Shown: positions 8,375-16,775, counted from the stretch's first letter. The stretch: 64,000 nt of DNA from Kurthia huakuii LAM0618 (GCF_000505545.1 NZ_AYTB01000017.1:170216-234215); one strand, 5' to 3'. Made by a program: numbers and translations. Notes: generated by a model not told the origin, from the sequence alone.

Positions 8375-10006
8375 ATGAAGAAACGCTTATTACCTTTATT
8401 ATTGCTAGTCCTTATTATGAGTGTCTTAGCTGCTTGTAATTTTGGTGGAGATTCAAAAGAAGATTCTAGTAAAAAGGAAAGTGGAGAAAAAGCACAAGAA
8501 CTAAACGTATCAATCATGTCTGAGCCACCAACATTAAATCCACAAATGGCGACAGATGCAACATCAGGAACAGTCATTAAAAACGTATTTGAAGGTTTAA
8601 CACGTGTTGGGAAAGACGGTAAACCAGAAAATGCGGCAGCAGAAGATGTACAAGTAAGTGATGATAAACTTACATATACATTCAAATTACGCGATGCGAA
8701 ATGGTCAAATGGTGATGCAGTCGTTGCAGAAGATTTCGCATATGCATGGAAATGGGCATTGGATCCAAAAAATGCCTCAGAGTATTCATCTATTTTATAT
8801 GCAATTAGAGGGGCGCAAGATTTCAACGAAGGTAAAGGGAAAGTGGAAGATGTCGGAATCGAAGTTGTTGACGATAAAACGTTAAAAGTAACATTAACAA
8901 ACCCAACACCTTACTTCTTAGAATTAACAGCATTCTACACATATATGCCGGTAAATCATAAAGTCGTTGAGAAAAACGATAAATGGTTTGCGGATGCAAG
9001 TGCTGATTTTGTAACAAACGGTGCGTTTGAACTTTCTGAGTGGAAACATAACGACAAAATCGTTTTAGCGAAAAGTGATAGCTATTGGGATAAAGACAAT
9101 GTTTCTTTAGACAATGTCAATATTCAAATGATTGAATCACAAGCAACAGCAAATCGTATGTTTACAAACGGAGACATCGATTTCATCGGTGGCGACTTCC
9201 AAGCGATTCCACTTGATGCAATCGAAGGTTACAAAAAGGATAAGTCATTACAAGTAAAAGACTTTGCAGCAGAATATTGGTACAAAGTAAATACGACAGC
9301 AAAATATGTTGATAATGCCAATATTCGTAAAGCATTAGCGCTATCGATCAACCGTCAAGGCCTAATTGATAACGTGTTAAAGGCAGACCAAAAACCAGCA
9401 TTAGGTATGGTGCCACCAGCGATTCAAAATTATGACGAAAAAGCATACTTTAAAGATAACGATATTGAAGGCGCGAAAAAAGCATTAGCTGAAGGTATGA
9501 AAGAATTAGGCATTAAAGATGCAAAAGACATTAAAATTGGTATCTCAATCAATACGTCTGAAGCGCATGCTGCAATTGCTCAATACATTCAAGAAGGCTG
9601 GCACAAAAACTTAGGTATCGAAGTAGCTATCGATAACTCTGAATGGCAAGTGTACTTAGACAAACTAAGTGCAAAAGAATATGACCTTGGTCGTCAAGGT
9701 TGGATTGCCGATTTCAATGATCCGTACACATTCTTAGAGATGTTTACATCAGCTGATAATGGCAATAATGATACAGGTTGGGAAGACCCGGAATACAAAA
9801 AATTAATGGGTAAAATCGTCAAAGAAACAGATACGGAAAAACGCTTAGCATATTTACAACAAGCGGAGGATATTGCGATGAAACAATTCCCAGTTATCCC
9901 TGTATACTACTACACAACAACGTATGTGAAAAAAGACTATGTGAAAAATATGGATCCTAATTTAATGGGCTTCATCGATTTAAAATGGGTTTCAGTAGAG
10001 AAATAA
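8375..10006 (+). CDS. oppA: Oligopeptide-binding lipoprotein OppA (copy 2)
   Basis: Peptide-binding lipoprotein of the second importer, 543 residues. The signal peptide ends in lipobox LAAC with lipid-modified Cys21. A Ser/Lys/Glu-rich linker leads into the family-5 fold with SEPPTLNPQMATDA near the mature N terminus. The C terminus (PVIPVYYYTTTYVKKDYVKNM) aligns with copy 1. It has its own promoter, CodY-like box, leader hairpin and terminator, so binding-protein levels can be set apart from the membrane complex. Substrate specificity cannot be read from the sequence. Confidence 0.95.
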   Translation: MKKRLLPLLLLVLIMSVLAACNFGGDSKEDSSKKESGEKAQELNVSIMSEPPTLNPQMATDATSGTVIKNVFEGLTRVGKDGKPENAAAEDVQVSDDKLTYTFKLRDAKWSNGDAVVAEDFAYAWKWALDPKNASEYSSILYAIRGAQDFNEGKGKVEDVGIEVVDDKTLKVTLTNPTPYFLELTAFYTYMPVNHKVVEKNDKWFADASADFVTNGAFELSEWKHNDKIVLAKSDSYWDKDNVSLDNVNIQMIESQATANRMFTNGDIDFIGGDFQAIPLDAIEGYKKDKSLQVKDFAAEYWYKVNTTAKYVDNANIRKALALSINRQGLIDNVLKADQKPALGMVPPAIQNYDEKAYFKDNDIEGAKKALAEGMKELGIKDAKDIKIGISINTSEAHAAIAQYIQEGWHKNLGIEVAIDNSEWQVYLDKLSAKEYDLGRQGWIADFNDPYTFLEMFTSADNGNNDTGWEDPEYKKLMGKIVKETDTEKRLAYLQQAEDIAMKQFPVIPVYYYTTTYVKKDYVKNMDPNLMGFIDLKWVSVEK

Positions 10007-10014
10007 ACACAACC

Positions 10015-10043
10015 GAGCATGCTATAACAGCATGCTCTTTTTT
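10015..10043 (+). terminator. Terminator after oppA copy 2
   Basis: Perfect stem GAGCATGCT / AGCATGCTC with loop ATAAC, followed by six T. Confidence 0.92.
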
Positions 10044-10140
10044 ATGTACAGAATTTTAGCATTCTTTGAAATTTCAGACTTCTACATGTGGAATTGTGGT
10101 ACGATAAAGATATACATAATGCTTAAAGGAGCTGGCTTTA

Positions 10141-10932
10141 ATGGCAATTAAAACCGTAATTTTTGACTTAGACGACACGCTTTTATGGGATAAAAAAAGT
10201 ATCGCAGATGCCTTTGCGAAAACGTGTGCACAAGCAGCACAAAAATATCCTCAGATTGAATCGGCAACATTAGAAGAGTATGTTCGTAACGCAGCACGCG
10301 CACTTTATGAAGGCTATGAAACATATGATTATACGGTGCAAATTGGTATCAACCCATTTGAAGGTTTATGGGGACATTTTGATGATCCAACAGAGGATTT
10401 CCAAAAAATGAAGGCAATCGTACCAACGTATCGCGCAGACTCATGGACAGCAGGCCTAAAAGAATATGGCATTGATGATGCTGCTTTCGGTCAAGAGCTA
10501 GGTGAAAAATTTGTGGAAAATCGTATTGCAAGCCCGTGCTTATATGACGAAACATATCAAGTATTAGATGATTTAAAAGAACGCTATCAATTAATTCTTT
10601 TAACAAATGGTGCGCCAAGTTTGCAAAATAAAAAATTAGAAATTACACCTGAGTTAGTTCCATATTTTGATAAAATCATTATTTCTGGTGATTTTGGAAT
10701 TGGGAAACCAGACGCTTCAATCTTTGAACATGTGTTAACATTTGCAGATGGTAATGAAGAAGAATGTATCATGGTCGGCGATAACTTAATGACTGATATT
10801 TTAGGGTCATCTCGTGTCAACATGCGCAACGTATGGATTAATCGTGAAGATAAAGCACCAAGCGATGTTGTAGCACCAACATATGAAATTGATACTTTAA
10901 CAAAATTAAAACCACTAATCGAATCACTATAA
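10141..10932 (+). CDS. HAD-superfamily hydrolase (phosphatase)
   Basis: A 263-residue HAD subfamily IA hydrolase. Motif I is DLDDT with nucleophile Asp9 and Asp11, motif II LLTNG, motif III Lys in GIGKPD, and motif IV GDNLMTDI. Residues 15-110 form a helical cap domain. Family members hydrolyse small phosphorylated metabolites; the substrate cannot be inferred here. It has an AAAGGAG ribosome site just before the ATG, and an extended -10-like TGTGGTACGAT about 45 bp upstream. A 30-codon gene follows 54 bp downstream, probably on the same transcript. Confidence 0.85.
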   Translation: MAIKTVIFDLDDTLLWDKKSIADAFAKTCAQAAQKYPQIESATLEEYVRNAARALYEGYETYDYTVQIGINPFEGLWGHFDDPTEDFQKMKAIVPTYRADSWTAGLKEYGIDDAAFGQELGEKFVENRIASPCLYDETYQVLDDLKERYQLILLTNGAPSLQNKKLEITPELVPYFDKIIISGDFGIGKPDASIFEHVLTFADGNEEECIMVGDNLMTDILGSSRVNMRNVWINREDKAPSDVVAPTYEIDTLTKLKPLIESL

Positions 10933-10986
10933 TGAACCTAGTGCCTACTTTGAACGTTCTAAACGAATAGAAAAGGAGTGGGAGCG

Positions 10987-11079
10987 ATGCCTAACAAGAA
11001 AAACAAAAAAGCATCTACTGCTATTATTGCTATGTTGTTAACAATCGCGATTGTAGTTTATCGATTATTCTATAGTTAG
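10987..11079 (+). CDS. 30-residue single-pass membrane peptide
   Basis: A short reading frame beginning MPNKKNKKASTAI and ending VVYRLFYS. A strongly basic N terminus of eight residues (NKKNKK) is followed by a single hydrophobic helix (about 12-26). AAAGGAGTGGGAG lies at the right distance before the ATG and a clean terminator follows the stop, so expression is likely. I do not recognise a family. The charge pattern predicts N-in orientation. It could be a small regulatory membrane peptide or a toxin-like peptide; no antitoxin RNA was identified. Confidence 0.55.
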   Translation: MPNKKNKKASTAIIAMLLTIAIVVYRLFYS

Positions 11080-11087
11080 TTTCGAGT

Positions 11088-11114
11088 GAGCGCATTTTAC
11101 AAATGCGCTCTTTT
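11088..11114 (+). terminator. Terminator after the 30-residue peptide gene
   Basis: Perfect stem GAGCGCATTT / AAATGCGCTC with loop TAC and a short TTTT tail. Confidence 0.85.
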
Positions 11115-11128
11115 ATAATTTAAGACAC

Positions 11129-11164
11129 AAAAAAGAGGCTAGGAATCATTTCCTAGCCTCTTTT
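11129..11164 (-). terminator. Terminator of the aminotransferase-serA operon
   Basis: Perfect stem AAAAGAGGCTAGGAA / TTCCTAGCCTCTTTT with loop TCAT. It lies 6 bp beyond the serA stop and is U-rich on both strands, so it can also stop readthrough from the left. Confidence 0.92.
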
Positions 11165-11170
11165 GAAATC

Positions 11171-12757
11171 TTATAAATTAATTTCTTTTGCGTCGAATAC
11201 GCCTTCTGTTGCGATAACGAAGTCTAAGCTTTCAACACTGTTGTCGATTGCTAACATCATGATTGCATCGCCGCCTTCATCAGCACGACCAACTTGCATT
11301 GTTGCAATGTTGACGTTTTGCTCAGCTAATGAAGTACCTACGCGACCAATTACACCTGGTTTATCTGTGTGTTTGATGAATAGTAAGTTACCTTCAGGAA
11401 CAACGTCTACTACATATTGGTCAACTTGTACGATACGAGCGCCAAGACCGTTTAGTAATGTACCTTTTACAGAGTGTTTTTCATTTTCAGTGACAACTTC
11501 TACTGTAATTGAGCTTAAGAATGCACGTGCTTGCGTAGATTTTTGTTCGCTAATTTTGATGCCGTTACGATCAGCAAGGTAGCGAGCATTTACGTTATTT
11601 ACGTGGTTGCCTAAGTTGCGAGTAAGTACACCTTTTACTGTGTTGTTTGTTAATGGACGCACATCGTAGTTTGCAACATCGCCAGAGTAGTAGATGTTGA
11701 TTTCAGTAACAGCTTCGTCTGTTAAGTTCATAGCGAATGCACCGATTTTTTCACCTAGTTCGAAGAATGGTTCAACTTTTGCAACAACATCTTTAGGAAC
11801 TGATGGCATGTTTACAGGGTTTTGAACTGTACCAACATTGAAGTAAGAAAGGATATCGTTACTTACGTCTACGGCTACAGATTCTTGTGCTTCCACTGTA
11901 GATGCACCTAGGTGAGGTGTTGCGATAACTTGTGGAAGGTCTAATAGGCGATTGCCTACGAATGGTTCTTCTTCCATAACATCTAATGCAGCGCCCGCTA
12001 CTTTACCAGATTCGATTGCATTGTATAGTGCTTCCTCATCGATGATACCACCACGTGCACAGTTAGCGATGCGTACGCCGTCTTTCATTACGTTGAAAAT
12101 ATCTTCGTTAATCATATGACGAGTAGAGTCAAGTAATGGTGTGTGGACAGTAATAAAGTCTGCAACTTTTGCAACGTCTTCTACTGAACCGTAATCTACG
12201 CCTGCTTTTTCAGCTTTTTCAGCAGTTAAGAATGGGTCGTATGCGATAACGTTCATGCGGTTACCTTTTGCACGGTGTGCCACTTCTTGACCGATACGAC
12301 CAAAGCCGATAACGCCAAGTGTTTTGTTTTTAAGCTCAACACCGACGAATTTTTTACGATCCCAGCGACCTTCTTTTAAAGAAACGAACGCTTGTGGAAT
12401 GTGGCGAGCAAGTGCGAAAATCATCGCTGTTGTATGCTCAGCAGCAGAGTTTGTATTACCATCCGGTGCGTTGACAACGATAATCCCTTTTTCAGTTGCA
12501 GCTTCAAGGTCAATGTTATCTACACCAACACCAGCGCGTCCGATAAGTTTTAAGTTGTCAGCAGCTTCGATAATATCACGCGTTACTTTTGTTTGAGAAC
12601 GTACTAATAATACATCGTAGTTAGCAATAATTGCTTTTAATTCTTCTGGTTGAAGGCCAGTTTTAATGTCAATGTTTAAATCTAATTCTTTCTCTTGACG
12701 TAGTGGGTAAATACCATCTTCGCTTAGTGGGTCACTGATTAAAATGTTAATAGCCAT
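11171..12757 (-). CDS. serA: D-3-phosphoglycerate dehydrogenase
   Basis: First step of serine synthesis: oxidation of 3-phosphoglycerate to 3-phosphohydroxypyruvate with NAD+. Of 528 residues, the substrate-binding domain is split around the Rossmann domain with GFGRIG (151-156). The catalytic triad is Arg235, a Glu of MEEEP (about 263) and His282 in TPHLGAST. An intervening domain (about 320-450) and a C-terminal ACT domain (about 455-528) mark the long serine-regulated form. AGGAGAG precedes the ATG. It is the second gene of an operon, 14 bp after the aminotransferase, under the T-box at 13971-14273. Confidence 0.96.
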   Translation of the reverse strand: MAINILISDPLSEDGIYPLRQEKELDLNIDIKTGLQPEELKAIIANYDVLLVRSQTKVTRDIIEAADNLKLIGRAGVGVDNIDLEAATEKGIIVVNAPDGNTNSAAEHTTAMIFALARHIPQAFVSLKEGRWDRKKFVGVELKNKTLGVIGFGRIGQEVAHRAKGNRMNVIAYDPFLTAEKAEKAGVDYGSVEDVAKVADFITVHTPLLDSTRHMINEDIFNVMKDGVRIANCARGGIIDEEALYNAIESGKVAGAALDVMEEEPFVGNRLLDLPQVIATPHLGASTVEAQESVAVDVSNDILSYFNVGTVQNPVNMPSVPKDVVAKVEPFFELGEKIGAFAMNLTDEAVTEINIYYSGDVANYDVRPLTNNTVKGVLTRNLGNHVNNVNARYLADRNGIKISEQKSTQARAFLSSITVEVVTENEKHSVKGTLLNGLGARIVQVDQYVVDVVPEGNLLFIKHTDKPGVIGRVGTSLAEQNVNIATMQVGRADEGGDAIMMLAIDNSVESLDFVIATEGVFDAKEINL

Positions 12758-12771
12758 CGTTAATTCTCTCC

Positions 12772-13944
12772 TTATTGTGTCACAGTTGTTGTAGTTTTTT
12801 GTAAGTAAATTTTTTGAGCGGCGCGAGTACCGGCGCCAAGCTCGATTGTTTTTCCAACTTTCGTTAAGGCAATTTCAAATGCACTAATATATTGAAGTAC
12901 ATCAGCAGGTGAGCAGTAGCCCATGTGACCGATACGGAAAATGGTATCGGTCATTTTATCAAGCCCGCTTGCGACATCGATATTGAAATCTTCTTTCAGC
13001 ACTTTGCGGAAGGCTTGTGCATCAAAGTCTGTTGGGGCAACCGCCGTCACAGAAGGGGATGCATAAGCATCTTCAACGAGTAAGTTCACGTCGAGTGCCT
13101 TTAGTGCTGCACGTGTCATATCACGCATTAGCGTGTGACGAGCGTATACTTCTTCAACGCCTTCGTCTTCTAATTGATCGAGTACTGCATCAAGTCCATG
13201 GAATAGGCCAAGTGCAGGTGTAAAAGGGGTGTTACCTTTGTCGAGGGCATCGCGATGTTTTGTTAAGTCTAAGTAGTAGCCCTTCGTATCATTTTGTTCT
13301 ATTACTTTCCAAGCACGGTCGCTTACGGCGATAAATGCCAGACCAGTTGGAAGCATAAAGCCTTTTTGAGAGCCTGTTACGACAATGTCGAGGCCCCATT
13401 CGTCCATCTTTGTTTCAGCACAAGCGATGGCTGAAACGCCGTCTGCAATGACGATGATGTCATCATTGATAGCGTGGACTGCTTGAGCAAGCTCACCAAC
13501 AGGGTTCAGCACACCTGTTGATGTTTCGCAAAATGTTGAGAACACTGCTTTAATATCAGGATGTTGTTTGACGTGAGCGATGACTTCATCGAGTGGGAAA
13601 GCGTGTCCCCACGGACTTGTGAACTCATGTACGTCTAATTCATAGCTTTCGCAAATCTCTGTAAAACGATGGCCAAATACACCTGTAGAAAGTACAAGCA
13701 CTTTATCGCCCTTCGTCGTTACATTGACGACTGCAGCTTCAAGACTGGATGTGCCACTACCTGCAATCATTAAAACATCTTGCGCTGTACCGAAATACTT
13801 TTTCAGTCTAGGCTTAATATTTTGAATAATTTGATAGGTTTGCGGCGCATGGTGACCAGACATCGACTGTGTCATTGCGCGGTTCACACGTGGTGGAACT
13901 GGAGTTGGACCTGGAATACGTAACACTTGATAATCTTGTAACAT
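12772..13944 (-). CDS. Class V aminotransferase (serine/alanine-glyoxylate type), probable phosphoserine aminotransferase role
   Basis: A 390-residue PLP enzyme of aminotransferase class V. The N terminus has PGPTPVPPRV and SGHHAP, the nucleotide-loop AGSGTSSLEA (61-70), an aspartate for the pyridine nitrogen at 168 (IADGVSA) and the PLP lysine 194 in GSQKG. The start chosen is ATG 13944, 8 bp after AGGAGC; a TTG two codons upstream is less likely. By sequence family it resembles serine-glyoxylate/alanine-glyoxylate aminotransferases. The partner gene is serA and both are behind a serine-specific T-box, so I infer it makes phosphoserine (the SerC step). No canonical serC was seen in this window. 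Confidence 0.85.
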   Translation of the reverse strand: MLQDYQVLRIPGPTPVPPRVNRAMTQSMSGHHAPQTYQIIQNIKPRLKKYFGTAQDVLMIAGSGTSSLEAAVVNVTTKGDKVLVLSTGVFGHRFTEICESYELDVHEFTSPWGHAFPLDEVIAHVKQHPDIKAVFSTFCETSTGVLNPVGELAQAVHAINDDIIVIADGVSAIACAETKMDEWGLDIVVTGSQKGFMLPTGLAFIAVSDRAWKVIEQNDTKGYYLDLTKHRDALDKGNTPFTPALGLFHGLDAVLDQLEDEGVEEVYARHTLMRDMTRAALKALDVNLLVEDAYASPSVTAVAPTDFDAQAFRKVLKEDFNIDVASGLDKMTDTIFRIGHMGYCSPADVLQYISAFEIALTKVGKTIELGAGTRAAQKIYLQKTTTTVTQ

Positions 13945-13970
13945 AAACAAAAGCTCCTCTCAAAGTTAAA

Positions 13971-14273
13971 AATAAAAGCCTTTCATCCCATACAATCGCA
14001 GACGAGTGTCTATGACTGTAGGGGCGAAAGGCTAAATTAACAATTTAGTAACGCGGTACCACCCTAATTTTCCCGTTCAAAAATAAGAACTAGGCTTTGC
14101 TGTATGCGTAACGTGCATGCGACGAATCTCCTTACTTTGGAATTTTCGGGAGATCTACTCGAGAGTGGAACTTATAATTGAAACCGCTGATTTGCACCGA
14201 CCACCAGCTCGCTGTGAGGCTTTCATAAGTATAAGCATGTCTCTTTCAACGTATTTTTGCGTGATTTGAATTT
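13971..14273 (-). ncRNA. T-box leader, serine specificity (specifier UCC)
   Basis: The transcript contains the T-box core AGGGUGGUACCGCG (14052-14065) and ends in a terminator with arms AGCCUUUC (14026-14033) and GAAAGGCU (13977-13984) followed by UUUAUUUUU. Stem I can be drawn: AGAGA pairs with UCUC, and CUUAUA pairs with UAUAAG. They leave an internal loop whose 3-prime strand is UUCCAC (14165-14170). Within it, UCC (14167-14169) is a serine codon followed by the purine A, as expected of a specifier. Uncharged tRNA-Ser would stabilise the antiterminator and switch on the aminotransferase-serA operon. Confidence 0.92.
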
Positions 14274-14279
14274 AACACA

Positions 14280-14308
14280 ATATTAAAGCGATTATTAAGT
14301 AATGTCAA
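14280..14308 (-). promoter_or_regulatory. Promoter of the T-box/aminotransferase-serA transcript
   Basis: On the minus strand, perfect TTGACA (14303-14308), 17-bp spacer, TAATAT (14280-14285). Predicted start is near 14273, just ahead of Stem I. Confidence 0.75.
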
Positions 14309-14617
14309 TATTTATTTCAAATTTTTTTTTAAATCAACTAGAAACAGGCTAGTGGAAAAGCTAAAAAACGAACAAAATAAAGTAAAATAGTAATCAATGT
14401 TCGTCCTTTCAGAAAGGACATAAATTAAACTTTTTTCTTAAAAATAAAAACAATCGTACTAGACAACTTAAAAATCTTGTACAATAGATAACGGTTATTT
14501 TTAAATTGATTAAAAAGATTGAAGAGTCGAAAAATTAAACAGACATTAAAGGAATTTCTCGCTTATGTAGCGAATATAGTAGAAGAAGTGAATGACTATT
14601 CATAAAGGAGTGTTAGC
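14309..14617 (+). promoter_or_regulatory. Intergenic region with palindrome and operator ahead of the crotonase gene
   Basis: About 310 bp of AT-rich DNA between divergent operons. It holds GTCCTTTC-A-GAAAGGAC (14403-14419), a -10-like TACAAT (14480-14485) without a good -35, and the FadR-like operator at 14589-14606. No reading frame with a ribosome site was seen in it. Confidence 0.5.
14589..14606 (+). promoter_or_regulatory. FadR-like operator overlapping the crotonase ribosome site
   Basis: TGAATGACTATTCATAAA has a perfect left half (TGAATGA) and five of seven bases of the right half of the TGAATGA-n-TA-n-TCATTCA type operator I recall for Bacillus FadR. It directly abuts AAAGGAG, so a bound repressor would block elongation or initiation. 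Confidence 0.5.
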
Positions 14618-15400
14618 ATGAATTACGAAACAATCTTATGTGAAATGAATGAGCGCGTAGCAACGGTAACATTAAATCGCCCACAAGCCATGAATACATT
14701 AAATGAACAAATGGCGATTGATTTAGCAGAATGTTTTGAAGCGTTATATGAGCAAAATGTTCAGGTTGTTGTGCTACAAGGGGCCGAAAAAGTGTTTTCA
14801 GCAGGTGGCGATATTAAAGAAATGCTGAAAGGTTCAGCAAGAGGTGCGGATACAAAGCAAATAATGACGTATCTAACACGTGCGATTAAAGCGTTGTATA
14901 TGCTACCAGCTGTCACTGTAGCAGCTGTACACGGAGCAGCTGCTGGTTTTGGACTAAGCTTAGCATTAGCATGTGATTACGTGATTGTTGAGCATGATGC
15001 AAAACTTGCTATGAATTTCATTGGCATTGGACTGATTCCAGATGGAGGAGGCCATTTCTTTATGAAAGAACGCGTTGGCGCTGTGAAAGCGAAGCAAATC
15101 ATTTGGGAAGGGCGTGTCATGGATGGTGATGAAGCTGTTGAATGGGATTTAGCAGATATCGTTGTTGAAAATGGTATGGTAAAAGAAGTTGCAAAGCAAT
15201 TTGTTGAAGGGCAGCTTCAAACACCGCTATTAGCGAAAATAGAAACAAAGCTATTATTAAACGGCTCACAAGCTGATAAACTAGATCGATACTTAGCGCA
15301 AGAAGCAGAAATGCAACCACGTATGCGCGCTACAAAAGACCATTTAGAAGGTATTGAAGCATTTGTAGAAAAACGTCAGCCGGTATTTAACGGGGAATAG
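14618..15400 (+). CDS. Enoyl-CoA hydratase/isomerase family protein (YhaR-like)
   Basis: A 260-residue crotonase-fold protein acting on acyl-CoA thioesters. Oxyanion-hole segments are FSAGGDIKEM (60-69) and VHGAAAGFGL (104-113). The two catalytic glutamates of classical enoyl-CoA hydratase are not present at the aligned positions: GGGCEL becomes GFGLSL, and the later Glu aligns with a hydrophobic residue. Asp142 is present in GLIPDGGG, as in PaaG-type isomerases. An isomerase or related reaction is therefore more likely than hydration. AAAGGAG precedes the ATG. The upstream FadR-like operator fits a fatty-acid catabolic role. It precedes yhzC and yhaM, as yhaR does in B. subtilis as far as I recall. 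Confidence 0.85.
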   Translation: MNYETILCEMNERVATVTLNRPQAMNTLNEQMAIDLAECFEALYEQNVQVVVLQGAEKVFSAGGDIKEMLKGSARGADTKQIMTYLTRAIKALYMLPAVTVAAVHGAAAGFGLSLALACDYVIVEHDAKLAMNFIGIGLIPDGGGHFFMKERVGAVKAKQIIWEGRVMDGDEAVEWDLADIVVENGMVKEVAKQFVEGQLQTPLLAKIETKLLLNGSQADKLDRYLAQEAEMQPRMRATKDHLEGIEAFVEKRQPVFNGE

Positions 15401-15433
15401 AAAAGAGGACGCTCATTATAAGCGTCCTCTTTT
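15401..15433. terminator. Bidirectional terminator between the crotonase gene and yhzC
   Basis: Perfect stem AAAAGAGGACGCT / AGCGTCCTCTTTT with a 7-nt loop; U-rich on both strands and directly abutting both convergent stop codons. Confidence 0.92.
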
Positions 15434-15435
15434 AA

Positions 15436-15621
15436 TTACACGTGAAAAACAATTAGTTTTCCTTTGTTATTTACTAAGCGATGCGTTTTTTCAGCAAGGC
15501 CTAGTTCTTCAATTTTTTGTGCCCCTTGTTCTTTAGCGATAGCATCTGTTTCGAACTCCCAGTCTTCATCAAATAGTGACTCACCTGAGCTTTCAAATGC
15601 TGTAAAACGGTATGTTGTCAT
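15436..15621 (-). CDS. Small conserved protein, YhzC-like
   Basis: A 61-residue acidic cytoplasmic protein (MTTYRFTAFESSGESLFDED... ending KLIVFHV) of unknown function. The start chosen is the ATG at 15621, preceded by AGGGGTGGGG; an in-frame upstream extension to 15705 lacks a ribosome site. Its size and N-terminal pattern resemble the YhzC family of Bacillus, by memory. Probably a beta-strand/helix mini-domain; no catalytic motif is visible. Confidence 0.65.
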   Translation of the reverse strand: MTTYRFTAFESSGESLFDEDWEFETDAIAKEQGAQKIEELGLAEKTHRLVNNKGKLIVFHV

Positions 15622-15822
15622 TTTCCCCACCCCTAATTGTTTAAAATTGTAAATGAATCTATATTCATTGTACAAAAAAATGGAAAATAATTCATCAAAA
15701 AACAATCGGTTTCAGTATTTTAATGTTACTCAAACGGGCAAAATGGTACAATGAACAATGTAAATAAATGAAGTGAAGCCGAACTATTTGGCAAGCTGAA
15801 AATGAAGGGGGACGGACTCCAC

Positions 15823-16761
15823 ATGAACGGTATTGCAACGTTAAAAGTAGGAGATTCAGTCGATCAATATTTATTGATTAAACAATCAACAAAAGGTGTT
15901 ACAACAATGGGGAAACCATTTATGACACTTATTTTACAAGATAAAAGCGGTAGCGTTGAAGCGAAACTTTGGGATGCTGGTGATGAACAAGTACGTTTGT
16001 ATCCAGCCGGTGTTGTCGTTCATATCGGCGGCGAAATTCAAGATTATCGTGGTAAATTGCAACTGCGCATTAAACAAATTCGTCCATTACATCCCGACGA
16101 GGCGATTGGTGTTGAAGATTTAATTCAATCATCAGAAACGCCAAAAGAACAATTGTATGAAGAATTTAGTCAATATTTCTTTGAAATTAAAAATCCAAAT
16201 ATTTCACGTATTACGCGCCATGTTGTGCGTAAATTCCAAGAACAATTGATGACGTTCCCAGCAGCAACAAAAAATCATCATGAATATGCTTCAGGATTAT
16301 TAGAACATGAAACATCGATGTTACGCTTAGCAAAGTCTATTTGTGATTTATATCCAACGCTAAATCGCGACTTACTGTACGCTGGCGTTATTTTACATGA
16401 TATTGGTAAAGTTATTGAGCTATCAGGTCCAATTTCAACGATGTATACAGCAAAAGGGAATTTGCTTGGTCATATTAACATCATGGTATCTGAAATCGAA
16501 AAAGCAGCAGCGGAGCTTGAAATCGATAGCGAAGAAGTTATGTTACTTGAGCATATGGTGTTATCTCATCATGGTAAGGAAGAATATGGTAGTCCGAAAA
16601 AACCAATGCTACAAGAAGCGGAAATGCTGTTCTATATCGATAATATCGATGCGAAAATGAATATGTTAAAACGTGCGCTTAGCAAAACAGAACCGGGCGA
16701 GTTTACAGAACGTTTATTTGCGTTAGACAACCGTTCGTTCTACAAACCAACAATTGATTAA
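15823..16761 (+). CDS. yhaM: 3-prime to 5-prime exoribonuclease YhaM
   Basis: A 312-residue RNase with an N-terminal OB-fold nucleic-acid-binding domain (about 5-90) and an HD metal-dependent phosphohydrolase domain (about 155-280). Metal ligands are visible in [22 protein letters not shown] and IDNIDAK. In Bacillus this enzyme trims RNA 3-prime ends. The start chosen is ATG 15823 about 11 bp after AAGGGGG; an in-frame ATG at 15802 lies in the ribosome site. The protein length matches the B. subtilis enzyme, and a bidirectional terminator separates it from prsA. Confidence 0.93.
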   Translation: MNGIATLKVGDSVDQYLLIKQSTKGVTTMGKPFMTLILQDKSGSVEAKLWDAGDEQVRLYPAGVVVHIGGEIQDYRGKLQLRIKQIRPLHPDEAIGVEDLIQSSETPKEQLYEEFSQYFFEIKNPNISRITRHVVRKFQEQLMTFPAATKNHHEYASGLLEHETSMLRLAKSICDLYPTLNRDLLYAGVILHDIGKVIELSGPISTMYTAKGNLLGHINIMVSEIEKAAAELEIDSEEVMLLEHMVLSHHGKEEYGSPKKPMLQEAEMLFYIDNIDAKMNMLKRALSKTEPGEFTERLFALDNRSFYKPTID

Positions 16762-16775
16762 TCGTTGCTATATAC

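Noticed and set aside
8341..8826. Long open frame on the minus strand across the start of oppA copy 2
   Set aside because: It is antisense to a clear lipoprotein gene, has no ribosome site and no similarity to a known family; codon bias of the opposite strand explains it.
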